In this document: positions 1-10,073 of the stretch, piece after piece
Position numbering within the stretch: the first letter of the stretch is position 1
How the letters are laid out: each line of letters opens with the position of its first letter
Made by a program: the position numbers and the translations under genes
Notes under the pieces: generated by a model
Told to the model about the DNA's origin: nothing
Database searches by the model: none
The model's input: only the letters and a program-made list of their open reading frames with translations
Source: Streptomyces genisteinicus
GTDB lineage: Bacteria; Actinomycetota; Actinomycetes; Streptomycetales; Streptomycetaceae
Assembly (NCBI RefSeq): GCF_014489615.1
Contig: NZ_CP060825.1
Coordinates: 5,094,501-5,158,500 of the forward strand
Direction: 5' to 3'
DNA: 64,000 nucleotides

Positions 1-2
1 CC

Positions 3-476
3 CGCACCATGCTCACCACGATCGACCCGGAGAAGGCGCAGACCGTCCTCTCCCTGCCGGGCAAGGCCGCCAACCGCCTCGCCGTCCGCTACCGTCCCGC
101 CGCCGACGAGACCACGCCCCCCATGTGGGAGCTCGCGGTCTCCGAGACCGACGCCGCCGGCGCCACGGTGAAGACGTTCAGCGACGACCAGGAACTGCCG
201 GACACCGACCCGGCCGGCCAGCACCTGGCCGTCGTCTACGACGCCTTCGCCAACGAGATCCGGCTGTACGTGAACGGCATGCTCGCCGACATCGCGCACG
301 GCACCGACGACACCCTGTGGGCCGCCACCGGCGCCCTCCAGGTCGGCCGTTCGGCCCTCGGCGGCGGCAGCGAGTACTTCGCCGGCGCCGTCGACGAGGT
401 CCGCGTCTACAGCGGAGCCGCCGACAGGACCGCGGTCCAGCAGATGGCCAACCCGATGGCCCTGCCGGAGATGTAG
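3..476 (+). CDS. LamG/concanavalin-like domain protein, C-terminal part (5' end outside window)
   Basis: The frame is open to the left edge, so this is the 3' end of a longer gene; the ATG at 9 is probably internal. The last 150 residues form a LamG-like jellyroll: the stretch LYVNGMLADIA, then GALQVGRSALGGG and a closing FAGAVDEVRVYSG are the hallmark beta-strands of this fold. Such domains bind carbohydrate or surface ligands in secreted proteins. It sits directly upstream of a secreted FG-GAP repeat protein and an RHS toxin on the same strand, an arrangement common in actinobacterial RHS loci, so it is probably a secreted or surface partner of that locus. The domain call is firm; the function is inferred. 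Confidence 0.8.
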   Translation, partial: RTMLTTIDPEKAQTVLSLPGKAANRLAVRYRPAADETTPPMWELAVSETDAAGATVKTFSDDQELPDTDPAGQHLAVVYDAFANEIRLYVNGMLADIAHGTDDTLWAATGALQVGRSALGGGSEYFAGAVDEVRVYSGAADRTAVQQMANPMALPEM

Positions 477-592
477 GTCCCCCGAGGGGCGGGTGGGACG
501 GCCGTGCCGTCCCGCCCGCCCCCTCTTCTTCCGCCCGGAATCAGCCCGGGCCGCCCGCGGGACGGGCGGTCCCGGGGGAGGGACTCCACCCG

Positions 593-2152
593 ATGAACCG
601 ACCGACCCGCCCGCAGCCGCGGGCGGCACGACGGCGGACCGCGCTCGCCGCGAGCGCCGCCGTCCTCGCCCTCTCCTCCCTCGGCCTCGCGCCCGGCGCG
701 ACGGCCGCGGCGGCCGCCTGCCCGGGCGCCGAGTCCGACTTCAACGGCGACGGCATCCGCGACACCGCCGTCGCCGACCCCGAGGCCACCGTCACCGGAC
801 ACGCCCGTGCCGGACTGGTCCGGATCGTCTACGGCGGCGGCAAGGGCACCTACGAACTCAGCCAGGACGCGCCGGGCATCCCCGGCGGGGCCGAGGCGGG
901 AGACCGGTACGGCTTCGCCCTCGCGGTCTACGACGCCGACCTCGACGGCTGCGCCGACCTCGCGGTGGGCGCCCCGTACGAGGACATCTCCACCAACGCC
1001 GACGCCGGAGCCGTCCACATCGTCTACGGCTCCGCAGCGGGCTTCAACGGCGGCAGGGCGCCCAAGGAACACCTCCAGGGCGCGGGCACCACCATCGGGG
1101 GCGCCGCCGAACCGGGCGACTGGCTGGGCTGGGCGCTCGTCGCGGGCAGGACCTCGGCGGGCACGCCCTACCTCGTCGCCGGCGTGCCGGGCGAGTCGAC
1201 CGGTCTCACGTCGGCGGAGGACGCCGGCGGCTTCGTCTACATCCACGGCACCGCGCAGACCGTCGTCGGTGTGATCAGCCAGGACGTCGAGACCGGGGGC
1301 GCCGTCCCCGGTGTCTCCGAGGTGGACGACCGGTTCGGCGCCTCGCTCGCCGCCACCCCCACGCACTTCGCCGTCGGCTCCCCGGGCGAGGGCGTCGGCA
1401 CGGCGCCGTTCGCCGGCGGGGTCGCGGTCTTCAGCCACACCCTGGTCTCCGGGCACCCGAAGCCGCTCGTCGGCATGGCCCAGGACCAGGCGGCCGTCGC
1501 CGGTGCCGAGGAGCCGGGCGACGGCTTCGGCACCGCCCTGGCGATGGTCCCGTACCGGCCCTCGGGCGCGACCTCGACCACCGAGGTGCTGCTCGCCGTC
1601 GGCAGCCCCGGCGAGGATCTGAACACCACTGTGGACGCCGGAGCCGTGCAGGTCTTCCGGATCAGCGCGAGCGGCGCCTTCACCGAGACCATGTGGGTCG
1701 AGCAGAACACGGCGGACGTGGAACAGGAGGGCGAGGCGGGCGACTTCTTCGGCCAGCGCCTCGCCGCCGTCAACACCTCGCCCAATACCACCACCACGGG
1801 GACGACCGCCCGGCTCGCGATCGGTGTGCCCGGCGAGGAGTCGGCCGAGGAGCACCGCGAGAAGGGCGGTGTCCACATCGTCCCGATGGTCGGCGCGCCC
1901 GGCGTCTCGGACGCCTGGATCGACCCGGGCTGGGGCATCCCCGGCACCCCGGCTCCCCTCCAGCTCGCGGGCCTGAGCCTCTCGGGATCGACGGCCGGTC
2001 TGTACGTCGGCATGCCGTACGGCGCCGAGGGCCACGCCGTCCACCTCTTCCCCTGGAACACCGCCAACGGCGGCGCCCCCGGCCAGTCGTTCAGGCCGGG
2101 CGAAGGCGGCATCCCCGCGGGCGACACCGCCTTCGGCGCCACGGTCCGCTGA
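593..2152 (+). CDS. Secreted FG-GAP/VCBS repeat protein (integrin-alpha-like beta-propeller)
   Basis: 519 residues. The ATG at 593 follows a GGGGGAGGGA ribosome site; the frame is open further upstream, but that part has no coding character and overlaps the LamG gene. Residues 1 to about 43 are a signal peptide (Arg-rich start, hydrophobic core, Ala-rich end). The rest is a set of about seven FG-GAP repeats with calcium-binding loops (DFNGDGIRD, YDADLDGCADLAVGAP) and the repeated signature GDxFGxxLA followed by AVGxPGE. Proteins of this type fold as a beta-propeller outside the cell. It lies between a LamG protein and an RHS toxin and probably works with them, for example in attachment or delivery. 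No enzyme motif is visible. Confidence 0.85.
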   Translation: MNRPTRPQPRAARRRTALAASAAVLALSSLGLAPGATAAAAACPGAESDFNGDGIRDTAVADPEATVTGHARAGLVRIVYGGGKGTYELSQDAPGIPGGAEAGDRYGFALAVYDADLDGCADLAVGAPYEDISTNADAGAVHIVYGSAAGFNGGRAPKEHLQGAGTTIGGAAEPGDWLGWALVAGRTSAGTPYLVAGVPGESTGLTSAEDAGGFVYIHGTAQTVVGVISQDVETGGAVPGVSEVDDRFGASLAATPTHFAVGSPGEGVGTAPFAGGVAVFSHTLVSGHPKPLVGMAQDQAAVAGAEEPGDGFGTALAMVPYRPSGATSTTEVLLAVGSPGEDLNTTVDAGAVQVFRISASGAFTETMWVEQNTADVEQEGEAGDFFGQRLAAVNTSPNTTTTGTTARLAIGVPGEESAEEHREKGGVHIVPMVGAPGVSDAWIDPGWGIPGTPAPLQLAGLSLSGSTAGLYVGMPYGAEGHAVHLFPWNTANGGAPGQSFRPGEGGIPAGDTAFGATVR

Positions 2153-2309
2153 CGGCACACGCGGCACGGCCGCGCCCCATGACGCGCCCGGCCGGCAGGG
2201 CTTCGAGCCCCTGCCCGCCGGGTGGCACAGCCGCGCGGCCGCCACTGCCCCCGAGGGCGTGGCGGTCACGCACCACCCACCGTTCCTTATCGACGTGCGG
2301 AGACACGTG

Positions 2310-5300
2310 ATGCCATTTCACGGCCGGTTGCTGAACCGGCGGATACCAGGGCGGCTGCTGGCCGCCACCACCCTGGGGGTGACGCTCGCGCTGACCGGTT
2401 CGACGGTCCAGGCCGTCCCGGTCGCCCCCGGCGAGCAGGGCCGGGGCCGTCCCGGTGTGCAGCACTTCGGCGACCCGGTCGAGGGCCGGGACGCGAAGGC
2501 GGCGAAGCGCCCGTCGGACGCGGCGCGCAAGGCCGCCGTCACGGCGCTGGACAAGGCCGTCTGGCCGGGCGGCGGCAGTGCGGAGCTGGCCGTCGCGGCT
2601 TCGGGCGAGGAGAAGGTGGTCGGCGGGCTGCCGGTCACCGTCGGCTCCGTACCGGTGAAGGCCGCGAAGGCTGCCGGTGCTTCGGCGTCCTCGTCCCCCG
2701 CCGAGGTGCGGGTGGACGTGCTGCCCGCCAAGCGGGCCGGTGAGCTCGGCGCCGGCGCGGTGCTGCGGGTGGAGCGCTCGGACGCGGCGGCGGAGGCCGC
2801 TCCCGTCCGTCTGTCCGTGGACTACTCGGCCTTCGCGGAGGGGTACGGCGGTTCGTACGCCTCGCGTCTGCACCTGGTGCAGCTGCCCGCCTGTGCGGCG
2901 GTGGCGGTGCCGGGCAGCGAGGACTGCCCGGAGCTCCCGAAGTCGCTGGCGACGGTGAACGACCCCGAGGCCCGTACGGTGTCGGCGTCGGTGACCGCGG
3001 CTCCCGCGCAGGAGCCGGGCGCGTCCACGATGGCGGCCGAGGCGGCGCCGCTGGTGGCGCTGGCGGCGGGGCCGTCGTCGGCCCAGGGGTCGTACAAGGC
3101 GACCTCGCTGGCGCCGGCGTCGAGCTGGAGCGTCGCCAATTCCAGCGGCGGATTCAGCTGGAACTATCCGATGCGCACGGTTCCCACGCCCGGTGGACTG
3201 TCACCGACGGTGGGCCTCGGGTACTCGTCGCAGTCGGCGGACGGCCGCACCGCGGTGACGAACAACCAGGGTTCCTGGGTCGGCGAGGGCTTCTCGTACG
3301 ACGCGGGCTTCATCGAGCGCCGCTACAAGCCCTGTTCCGAGGACGGCCACTCGACGTCGGGTGAGCAGTGCTGGGCGTTCGACAACGCCTCCATCATGCT
3401 CAACGGCACGTCGAGCGAGCTGATCAAGGACGACGACACCGGCGCCTGGAAGTTCGCCTCCGACGACGGCACCAAGGTCGAGAAGCTGACCGGCGCCACC
3501 AACGGCGACGACAACGGCGAGCACTGGAAGGTCACCACCGCCGACGGCACGGAGTACTGGTTCGGCCTGAACCGGCTGCCGGGCTGGGCGGACGGCAAGG
3601 AGACCACCGGCTCCACCTGGACCGCGCCCGTCTTCGGCGACGACTCGGGCGAGCCCTGCTACAACGCGACGTTCACCAGCGCGCACTGCAAGCAGGCGTG
3701 GCGCTGGAGCCTGGACTACGTCAAGGACACCCACGGCAACGTGATGTCCTACTTCTACGCGCCCGAGACGAACCACTACGCGCTCAACGGCAAGACGGAC
3801 GTCAACGGCACCGCCTACCACCGCGGCGGCTGGCTGAAGCGGATCGACTACGGCCAGCGCGACGGCCAGGTCTACGCGGCGAAGGCCCCGGCACGGGTCG
3901 TGTTCGAGACGGCGGAGCGCTGCCTTCCCACCTCGGACTTCGACTGCGCGGAGTCCAAGCGCACCAAGGCGAACGCCGCGCGCTGGCCGGACACCCCCGT
4001 GGACCAGGAGTGCAAGGCCGACACCAAGTGCACCGTCGGCCAGACGTTCTGGACGACGAAGCGTCTGACGGGCATCACGACCCAGATGCGCAAGAGCGCC
4101 ACCGAGTACCAGGACGTGGACGCCTGGACGTTCACCCACCTGTTCACGGACAACGGCGACGACTCCAAGACCCTGTGGCTCTCGAAGCTGGAGCACGAGG
4201 GCCGGGTGGGCACGGCGGCGAAGCTGCCGGCGCTGGAGCTGTTCGGCGAGCAGCTGACCAACCGGGTGGACGCGATCGGCGACAACATCGCGCCGTTCAA
4301 GCGCTACCGTCTCGCGGCCGTGGTCAGCGAGACCGGATCGCAGCTGGACGTCAACTACGCCCCGGTCGAGTGCTCGGCGGGGTCGCTGCCGAAGCCGGGC
4401 GAGTCGGTCAAGCGCTGCTACCCGGTGAAGTGGTCCCCGCCGGGGACGATCGAGCCGATCACGGACTGGTTCCACAAGTACGTCGTGGCCGAGATCGTGG
4501 AGACCGACCGCACCGGCGGCGGCGACTCGCTCGTCACACGCTACGACTACAAGGGTGACGCGGCCTGGCGGAAGGCGAAGCCGGACGGCATCACCGACGA
4601 CAAGTACCTGACGTGGGGCGGCTGGCAGGGCTACGGCAAGGTCACCGTCACCTCCGGCAGCGCGGACGAGCAGTCGACCCGGATCGACTACACGTACCTG
4701 CAGGGCATGGACGGGGACAAGGATCCGGACGGCGGCACCCGCTCCGTCAAGGTGAAGGACTCGACCGGCGCGGAGTTCACGGACGCCGAGGAGTTCACCG
4801 GCCACCAGCTGGAGGCGCAGACCTGGAACGGCGGCAAGGTCGTCTCCAAGGTCATCGGCACGCCCTGGAAGGTGAACACGGCCACCCAGACGCGCAGTTG
4901 GGGAACGACCCACGCGTCGATCGTCCGCACCGAGACGGAGCGCGGCTTCGAGCTGCGGTCCGGCGGCGCGTGGCTGGAGTCGAAGACGGTCACGAAGTAC
5001 GACACGGCCAACGGCACCGGCCGGGTGACCGAGGTCGACGACCAGGGCGACGTCTCGACGTCGTCCGACGACACCTGCACCCGCACCTGGTACGCGGACA
5101 ACACCACTGCCAACCTGCTCACGCTGCCCTCGCGCAGTGAGTCGGTCGGTGTGAAGTGCTCCGTGACGCCGGACCGCAAGACCCAGGTCCACGCCGACGA
5201 GCGCACGTCCTACGACAACAAGGCGTTCGGCCAGGCCCCGACCCGGGGCCTCGCGACCACGACCGAGCGGCTGACCGCCCACAACGGCACCACCGGCACC

Positions 5301-8300
5301 TACCAGGTCACCGGCACCACCACGTACGACGCCTTCGGGCGGCCGCTGTCGCAGAAGGACGCGTCCGGGGCCGAGACCAAGACGTCCTACACGGACGTCA
5401 ACGGCCTCATCTCGCAGACGAAGCACACCAACGCGCTGAACCACGTCACCACGACCGACTACCTGCCCGCGTGGGGCATGTCGGCCGGCCAGACCGACCC
5501 CAACGGCAAGCGCACCGACCTCGCCTACGACGGCCTGGGCCGCTTGACCTCGGTCTGGCTGCCGGACCGGGCGAAGACGCAGACGCCGTCGATCAAGTAC
5601 TCCTACAACGTCCGCCGCGACAAGGTCACCGCGATCCGGACGGAGAAGATCGAGAACGACCGCTCCTACGGCTCCGAGCACCAGCTCTACGACAGCCTGC
5701 TGCGCCCGCGCCAGCTCCAGACCGAGGGGCCGAACGGCACCCGGATGGTGGCGGACTCGTTCTACGACGGCACCGGCAAGGTCAAGCAGACGAACGCGAC
5801 CTACAACGCCGCGGGCGCCGCGTCGGACGAGCTGCTGATCGTCCGCAACGGCGAGGTCGGCCAGCAGTCGCTGATGCGGTACGACAGCCTCGGCCGCCCG
5901 ACCGCGCAGATCATGGCCGTCTCCGGTGCGGAGCAGTGGCGCACCACGACGACCTACGACGGCGAGCGGATCACGGTCGACCCGCCGCAGGGCGGCGTCC
6001 CGACGACGTCGATCACCGACGCCAAGGGCAACACCAAGGAGATCTGGCACTACAAGGGCGACTCCCCGAACCCGCTCCTCGGGTACGACGTCACCAAGTA
6101 CACCTTCACGAGGCAGAACCAGCTGGAGACCGTCACCGACGCCAAGGGCAACCAGTGGCGCTACGAGTACGACCTGCTGGGACGCAAGACCAAGAGCGTC
6201 GACCCGGACGCGGGGACGTCGACCACGCAGTACGACGGGCTGGACCGCCCGGTGTCGGCCACCGACGGGCGCGGCAGGAAGATCTCCACCGCCTACGACA
6301 AGCTCGGGCGCACCCTGTCCACCTGGCAGGGCGACGTGAACACGGGCACCAAGATCACGGAGACCCGGTACGACAAGGCCGGACTGCTCGGGCGGGCGTA
6401 CGCCTCGCTCAGCTACGTCTCGCCTACGGAGTACTTCGCGAACGTCACCCAGACATGGGACGACCTCTACCGGCCGCTGCGCACCGACTACGTGGTGCCG
6501 CAGTCCCAGGGCGGCCTCGCGGGGACCTACTCCTTCACGGCGGCCTACAACCGTGACGGCACCGTGCAGTCCAACGGTCTGCCGGCGGCGGGCGCTCTGC
6601 CGGCCGAGGTGCTGGTCAGCGGGTACGACGACCTGCAGCGGCCGACGTCGCTGACGGGGTCGTCGTCGTATGTCACCGGCTCCGTCTACTCCGGGAAGAG
6701 CCATCTGCTGCAGCTCGAACTCCACAGCGGCAGTGGCAAGAAGGTCTGGCAGACCTTCGACTACGAGACCGGGACAGACCGGCTGCGTACCTCCACGGTC
6801 GACGTGTACGGCGCACCGGCACCGGTGAAGCAGTCGCACTACTCCTACGACCAGGCCGGCAACGTCCTGTCCATCGCGGACACCTCGAACACCGCCCTGC
6901 CGGACGTGCAGTGCTTCGGCTACGACGCCCGGAAGCGTCTCGCCGAGGCGTGGACCCCGGCGGCGACGGCGGCCGAGGCGGCCGGCGGCGGCTCCACCGG
7001 TTCGGTAGCACCCGTCGAGGGGTCCTCCCCGGCGGCCTGCCAGGCCGCACCGGGCGCGAAGGCGCTCGGCGGTCCCGCGCCGTACTGGAAGTCGTATGTC
7101 ACCGACGCCATCGGCAACCGGACGTCCGAGACCGTCCACGACACGGGTCTCAACCCGGCGAAGAACATCACCCGCACCTACACCTACGGCGGAGCGGGGA
7201 CGCTCGGCGACGGACCGCACCAGGTCACCAAGGTCGTCGAGAACACGCCGACCGGCGACAAGCAGTCGACGTACGAGTACGACGACTCCGGCAACACCAC
7301 CAAGCGCACCATCGGCGGCGACGCGCAGACACTGGAGTGGACCGACGCCGGCAAGCTCGCCCGGGCGAAGGAGGCGAACGGGTCCGCGACGACCTACCTG
7401 TACGACAGCGACGGCAACCGGGTCCAGCGCAAGGACACCACCGGCACCACGGTCTACCTGCCGGGCATGGAGCTGAAGCTCTCGGCCGACGGCGCGAAGA
7501 AGTCGGCGACCCGCTACTACGCGCACGCAGGACAGACGGTCGCCGTCCGCACCGACGACGGCATGCTCTCCTTCCTCGCCGCGGACCACCACGGCACGGG
7601 CGAACTGGCCGTGGACGCGGTGACCGGATCGGTGTCCCAGCGCAGGTTCGATCCGTTCGGCGTCGAGCGCGGCACGGCGACCGGCACCTGGCCGGGCGAG
7701 AAGGGGTTCGTCGGCGGAACCATCGACAAGTCGACGGGCCTGACGCATCTCGGCGCGCGTGAGTACGACGCGGTCATCGGCAAGTTCATCTCCGTCGACC
7801 CGATCATCGACTACACGCAACCGCAGCAGATCAACGGCTACGCGTACGCCAACAACACCCCGGTCACCCACGCCGATCCGAGCGGCATGGCGATCCCGGA
7901 GTGCCTGCAGGGCCTGATCGAGTGTCGTGGCGGCCTGCCCGTGCCCAGCAAGGACAAGCCGCCGACCGACGATGAGGAGAAGGCCGTCTCCGGGGCGGAG
8001 ACCACCCTCGCCGGGGCGCAGGGGCAGCAGACGGCGGCGAAGCAGCGGATCAAGTCCGCGGGCAAGGCGCTCGTCAAGATCGCCCGGGACATCCTGGGCG
8101 TGGACGCCGCGCTCGACTGCGTCTCCAGCGGGGACATGGGCGCGTGCGGCGAGACGCTGCTGAACATCGCGGGCAGCTTCGCCGGCGGTCTCGCCGGCAA
8201 GATCCTCGCCAAGTACGGTGCCCCCTGGAACTGGGCAAAGGGCGCCAAACTCGCCAAGCGCGTGGTCAACCTCGTCGGTGACCTGATCGGCGGGGTGAAG

Positions 8301-9254
8301 GACCTCTGGAAGGCCAACAAGGCCGTGGGCAAGGCCAAGGACGGATTGGCCAAGGCCAAGGACGCCTTGGCCGCTGCCAAGAAGAAGGCCGCGGAGGCAC
8401 TCAAGAAGAAGAAGTCCGAATGCCACAGCTTCCTGCCCGGCACGAGGGTCCTGCTGGCCGACGGCAGCACGAAGCCGATCGAGGACGTGGTCCTCGGCGA
8501 CAAGGTGGCCGTCACCGACCCCCTGACCGGCGAGACGACGGTGCGCGAGGTCGCAGGGACCATCGTCACCGAGGACGACAAGCACTTCGTCGACCTCACG
8601 ATCACCGGCGGATCCGGTGAGGCCGAGGCGCTGATCGCCACCACGACCCACCCGTTCTGGGTGGTCTCGGAGGCCGAGTGGGTCGAGGCGGGCGACCTGC
8701 GTCCCGGCATGACCCTGCGCACCCCGTCGGGTGACACGGCCGAGGTCACGGACACCCGCCACTTCGAACAGCGTCAGCGCACCCACGACCTCACGATCAC
8801 GGGAATCCACGCCTACTACGTGCTGGCCGGGGCGACCCCGCTCCTCGTGCACAACTGCGACGTCGCGCTCGGCATGAAGGACGAGGGCACCTACCAGTGG
8901 GCCGAGAGGAACGACTGGAAGCACTTCGGCAAGGCGGAGGGCTGGCAGGGGCCGGTGGAGAGCGCCATCGCCGACTCCAACGTCCGCCTTCATGTCAACA
9001 TGAAGGGGATCCCCGACTTCGCCACGGCGGCGAAGGACGGACTCAATCCGACGCATCCCTACGCCACCGACCAGGAGATGGGCATGATCGCCAGAGCCGT
9101 GGTGCACGGGAAGCGGAGCTGGGATTCGATCAAGTTCTACAAGCCCAACGCCAAGGGAGACCTCGAGGAGACGAAGATCGCGGAACCGGACTGGTCGACC
9201 TTCGACCGGATCAGGGGCTACATCAACGATCCGGGCCGGATGTGCGGATGCTGA
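2310..9254 (+). CDS. RHS-repeat polymorphic toxin with Hint domain and C-terminal toxin module
   Basis: 2,314 residues from the ATG at 2310, with GGAGA six bases upstream; a GTG at 2259 is possible but has no ribosome site. Residues 1 to about 35 are a signal peptide. A long N-terminal region is followed by many YD/RHS repeats of the YDxxGRxxxxxxxxG type, roughly residues 900-1800, ending in the RHS core (GAREYDAVIGKFISVDPI ... NPVTHADPSG). An Ala/Lys-rich helix follows, then a Hint self-cleaving domain from Cys2038 to VHN 2180-2182, with a THPF block. RHS repeats form a shell that encloses the toxin; Hint cleavage would release the last 132 residues, from Cys2183. The tail begins VALGMKDEG and includes GKRSWDSIKFYKP. 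From memory it resembles the Ntox27 class, but this needs a search. It is secreted and probably mediates competition between bacteria. Confidence 0.92.
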   Translation: MPFHGRLLNRRIPGRLLAATTLGVTLALTGSTVQAVPVAPGEQGRGRPGVQHFGDPVEGRDAKAAKRPSDAARKAAVTALDKAVWPGGGSAELAVAASGEEKVVGGLPVTVGSVPVKAAKAAGASASSSPAEVRVDVLPAKRAGELGAGAVLRVERSDAAAEAAPVRLSVDYSAFAEGYGGSYASRLHLVQLPACAAVAVPGSEDCPELPKSLATVNDPEARTVSASVTAAPAQEPGASTMAAEAAPLVALAAGPSSAQGSYKATSLAPASSWSVANSSGGFSWNYPMRTVPTPGGLSPTVGLGYSSQSADGRTAVTNNQGSWVGEGFSYDAGFIERRYKPCSEDGHSTSGEQCWAFDNASIMLNGTSSELIKDDDTGAWKFASDDGTKVEKLTGATNGDDNGEHWKVTTADGTEYWFGLNRLPGWADGKETTGSTWTAPVFGDDSGEPCYNATFTSAHCKQAWRWSLDYVKDTHGNVMSYFYAPETNHYALNGKTDVNGTAYHRGGWLKRIDYGQRDGQVYAAKAPARVVFETAERCLPTSDFDCAESKRTKANAARWPDTPVDQECKADTKCTVGQTFWTTKRLTGITTQMRKSATEYQDVDAWTFTHLFTDNGDDSKTLWLSKLEHEGRVGTAAKLPALELFGEQLTNRVDAIGDNIAPFKRYRLAAVVSETGSQLDVNYAPVECSAGSLPKPGESVKRCYPVKWSPPGTIEPITDWFHKYVVAEIVETDRTGGGDSLVTRYDYKGDAAWRKAKPDGITDDKYLTWGGWQGYGKVTVTSGSADEQSTRIDYTYLQGMDGDKDPDGGTRSVKVKDSTGAEFTDAEEFTGHQLEAQTWNGGKVVSKVIGTPWKVNTATQTRSWGTTHASIVRTETERGFELRSGGAWLESKTVTKYDTANGTGRVTEVDDQGDVSTSSDDTCTRTWYADNTTANLLTLPSRSESVGVKCSVTPDRKTQVHADERTSYDNKAFGQAPTRGLATTTERLTAHNGTTGTYQVTGTTTYDAFGRPLSQKDASGAETKTSYTDVNGLISQTKHTNALNHVTTTDYLPAWGMSAGQTDPNGKRTDLAYDGLGRLTSVWLPDRAKTQTPSIKYSYNVRRDKVTAIRTEKIENDRSYGSEHQLYDSLLRPRQLQTEGPNGTRMVADSFYDGTGKVKQTNATYNAAGAASDELLIVRNGEVGQQSLMRYDSLGRPTAQIMAVSGAEQWRTTTTYDGERITVDPPQGGVPTTSITDAKGNTKEIWHYKGDSPNPLLGYDVTKYTFTRQNQLETVTDAKGNQWRYEYDLLGRKTKSVDPDAGTSTTQYDGLDRPVSATDGRGRKISTAYDKLGRTLSTWQGDVNTGTKITETRYDKAGLLGRAYASLSYVSPTEYFANVTQTWDDLYRPLRTDYVVPQSQGGLAGTYSFTAAYNRDGTVQSNGLPAAGALPAEVLVSGYDDLQRPTSLTGSSSYVTGSVYSGKSHLLQLELHSGSGKKVWQTFDYETGTDRLRTSTVDVYGAPAPVKQSHYSYDQAGNVLSIADTSNTALPDVQCFGYDARKRLAEAWTPAATAAEAAGGGSTGSVAPVEGSSPAACQAAPGAKALGGPAPYWKSYVTDAIGNRTSETVHDTGLNPAKNITRTYTYGGAGTLGDGPHQVTKVVENTPTGDKQSTYEYDDSGNTTKRTIGGDAQTLEWTDAGKLARAKEANGSATTYLYDSDGNRVQRKDTTGTTVYLPGMELKLSADGAKKSATRYYAHAGQTVAVRTDDGMLSFLAADHHGTGELAVDAVTGSVSQRRFDPFGVERGTATGTWPGEKGFVGGTIDKSTGLTHLGAREYDAVIGKFISVDPIIDYTQPQQINGYAYANNTPVTHADPSGMAIPECLQGLIECRGGLPVPSKDKPPTDDEEKAVSGAETTLAGAQGQQTAAKQRIKSAGKALVKIARDILGVDAALDCVSSGDMGACGETLLNIAGSFAGGLAGKILAKYGAPWNWAKGAKLAKRVVNLVGDLIGGVKDLWKANKAVGKAKDGLAKAKDALAAAKKKAAEALKKKKSECHSFLPGTRVLLADGSTKPIEDVVLGDKVAVTDPLTGETTVREVAGTIVTEDDKHFVDLTITGGSGEAEALIATTTHPFWVVSEAEWVEAGDLRPGMTLRTPSGDTAEVTDTRHFEQRQRTHDLTITGIHAYYVLAGATPLLVHNCDVALGMKDEGTYQWAERNDWKHFGKAEGWQGPVESAIADSNVRLHVNMKGIPDFATAAKDGLNPTHPYATDQEMGMIARAVVHGKRSWDSIKFYKPNAKGDLEETKIAEPDWSTFDRIRGYINDPGRMCGC

Positions 9255-9282
9255 CCGGAGGGTGGAAGGAGCTGTCGACGCC

Positions 9283-9960
9283 GTGAGTGCCATCGATCCC
9301 GGGCTCTACCCGGACGTGTTCGCCAAGGGCGGGCTCGCGGACGCGATCGTGTCCGTGGCCCGTCGCAGGGGAGCGGACGTGGGCAAGCCCGTCGGCCCGG
9401 CGACCGCGGCGGGCGCGGACACGGGGACCGCGGTGACCGAATCCGCGAGGGGGACCCTGCGGGTGTCCCTCGCGGCGGAGTCCCGGACGTTCTTCCTGGG
9501 CGTCCACGAGCGCAGATTCGTCTGGGCCGAGGGCGCGACGGAGGAGCTGGACCCCCTCGTGGACGCGATCGCCGCGTGGCGGGGAGGTATGGCGGTGGAC
9601 GACTTCGCCGCCCGCTTCCCCTTCATGACGCCCGGGCGGCTCGCCCGGGCCCGTGAGGCCGGGGACGTCGTCCGTGCGCAGTGGGACTGGTTGCGCACCG
9701 CCGAGGTACACGCCGGCGAACGGGACCTGCTCACGGCGTTTCACGAGGACGGGCGCTTCGACGGCCTCTTCCCCGTGCTGACGCACGGTGTGCTGAGGCT
9801 GGGCTTCGGCGGCGGCGACCCGGCCGCGAGGGCGATCACCGTCGCACCCGAGGACGGGGCGTACCGCGTGACCGACACCGGGGTTCCGGATCCGGGCGAG
9901 GTCGCCGCCTCGGCACCCGACGCGGTCGCAGCTGCGGCCCGCCGGCTGACCGGCGGCTGA
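9283..9960 (+). CDS. Putative immunity protein to the RHS toxin (DUF6193-like)
   Basis: 225 residues. The GTG at 9283 is preferred because AAGGAG lies 11 bases upstream; the GTG at 9262 is nearly in contact with its Shine-Dalgarno. It begins 28 bases after the RHS toxin stop, the usual place for the cognate immunity gene. There is no signal peptide or membrane segment, so it acts in the cytoplasm. The pattern YPDVFAKGGLADAIVSVA, then an ESARGTLRVSL stretch, an AAWRGG block and RFPFM, resembles the DUF6193 family as I remember it, a family often seen near polymorphic toxins and biosynthetic loci. The immunity role is inferred from position only. Confidence 0.7.
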   Translation: MSAIDPGLYPDVFAKGGLADAIVSVARRRGADVGKPVGPATAAGADTGTAVTESARGTLRVSLAAESRTFFLGVHERRFVWAEGATEELDPLVDAIAAWRGGMAVDDFAARFPFMTPGRLARAREAGDVVRAQWDWLRTAEVHAGERDLLTAFHEDGRFDGLFPVLTHGVLRLGFGGGDPAARAITVAPEDGAYRVTDTGVPDPGEVAASAPDAVAAAARRLTGG

Positions 9961-9981
9961 GAGGCGCGATCGCACAGAGGG

Positions 9982-10013
9982 AGGACCGCCCCCGTTCCAC
10001 CGGGGGCGGTCCT
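9982..10013. terminator. Hairpin terminator after the RHS toxin-immunity operon
   Basis: Perfect 13-bp inverted repeat (AGGACCGCCCCCG, six-base loop TTCCAC, complementary arm) just downstream of the immunity gene stop. It lies between convergent genes and can serve both strands. Confidence 0.75.
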
Positions 10014-10073
10014 TCCGCGTTCTGCGGGACCGGTCGGGCGCCGTGCGCCCGCGCTGCCAGGCGCCCCGCCGGG

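Noticed and set aside
3201..9293. Long open frame on the minus strand opposite the RHS gene
   Set aside because: It is the usual antisense shadow of a high-GC gene: Arg/Gly/Val-rich, no domain logic, while the plus strand encodes a coherent RHS/Hint protein.
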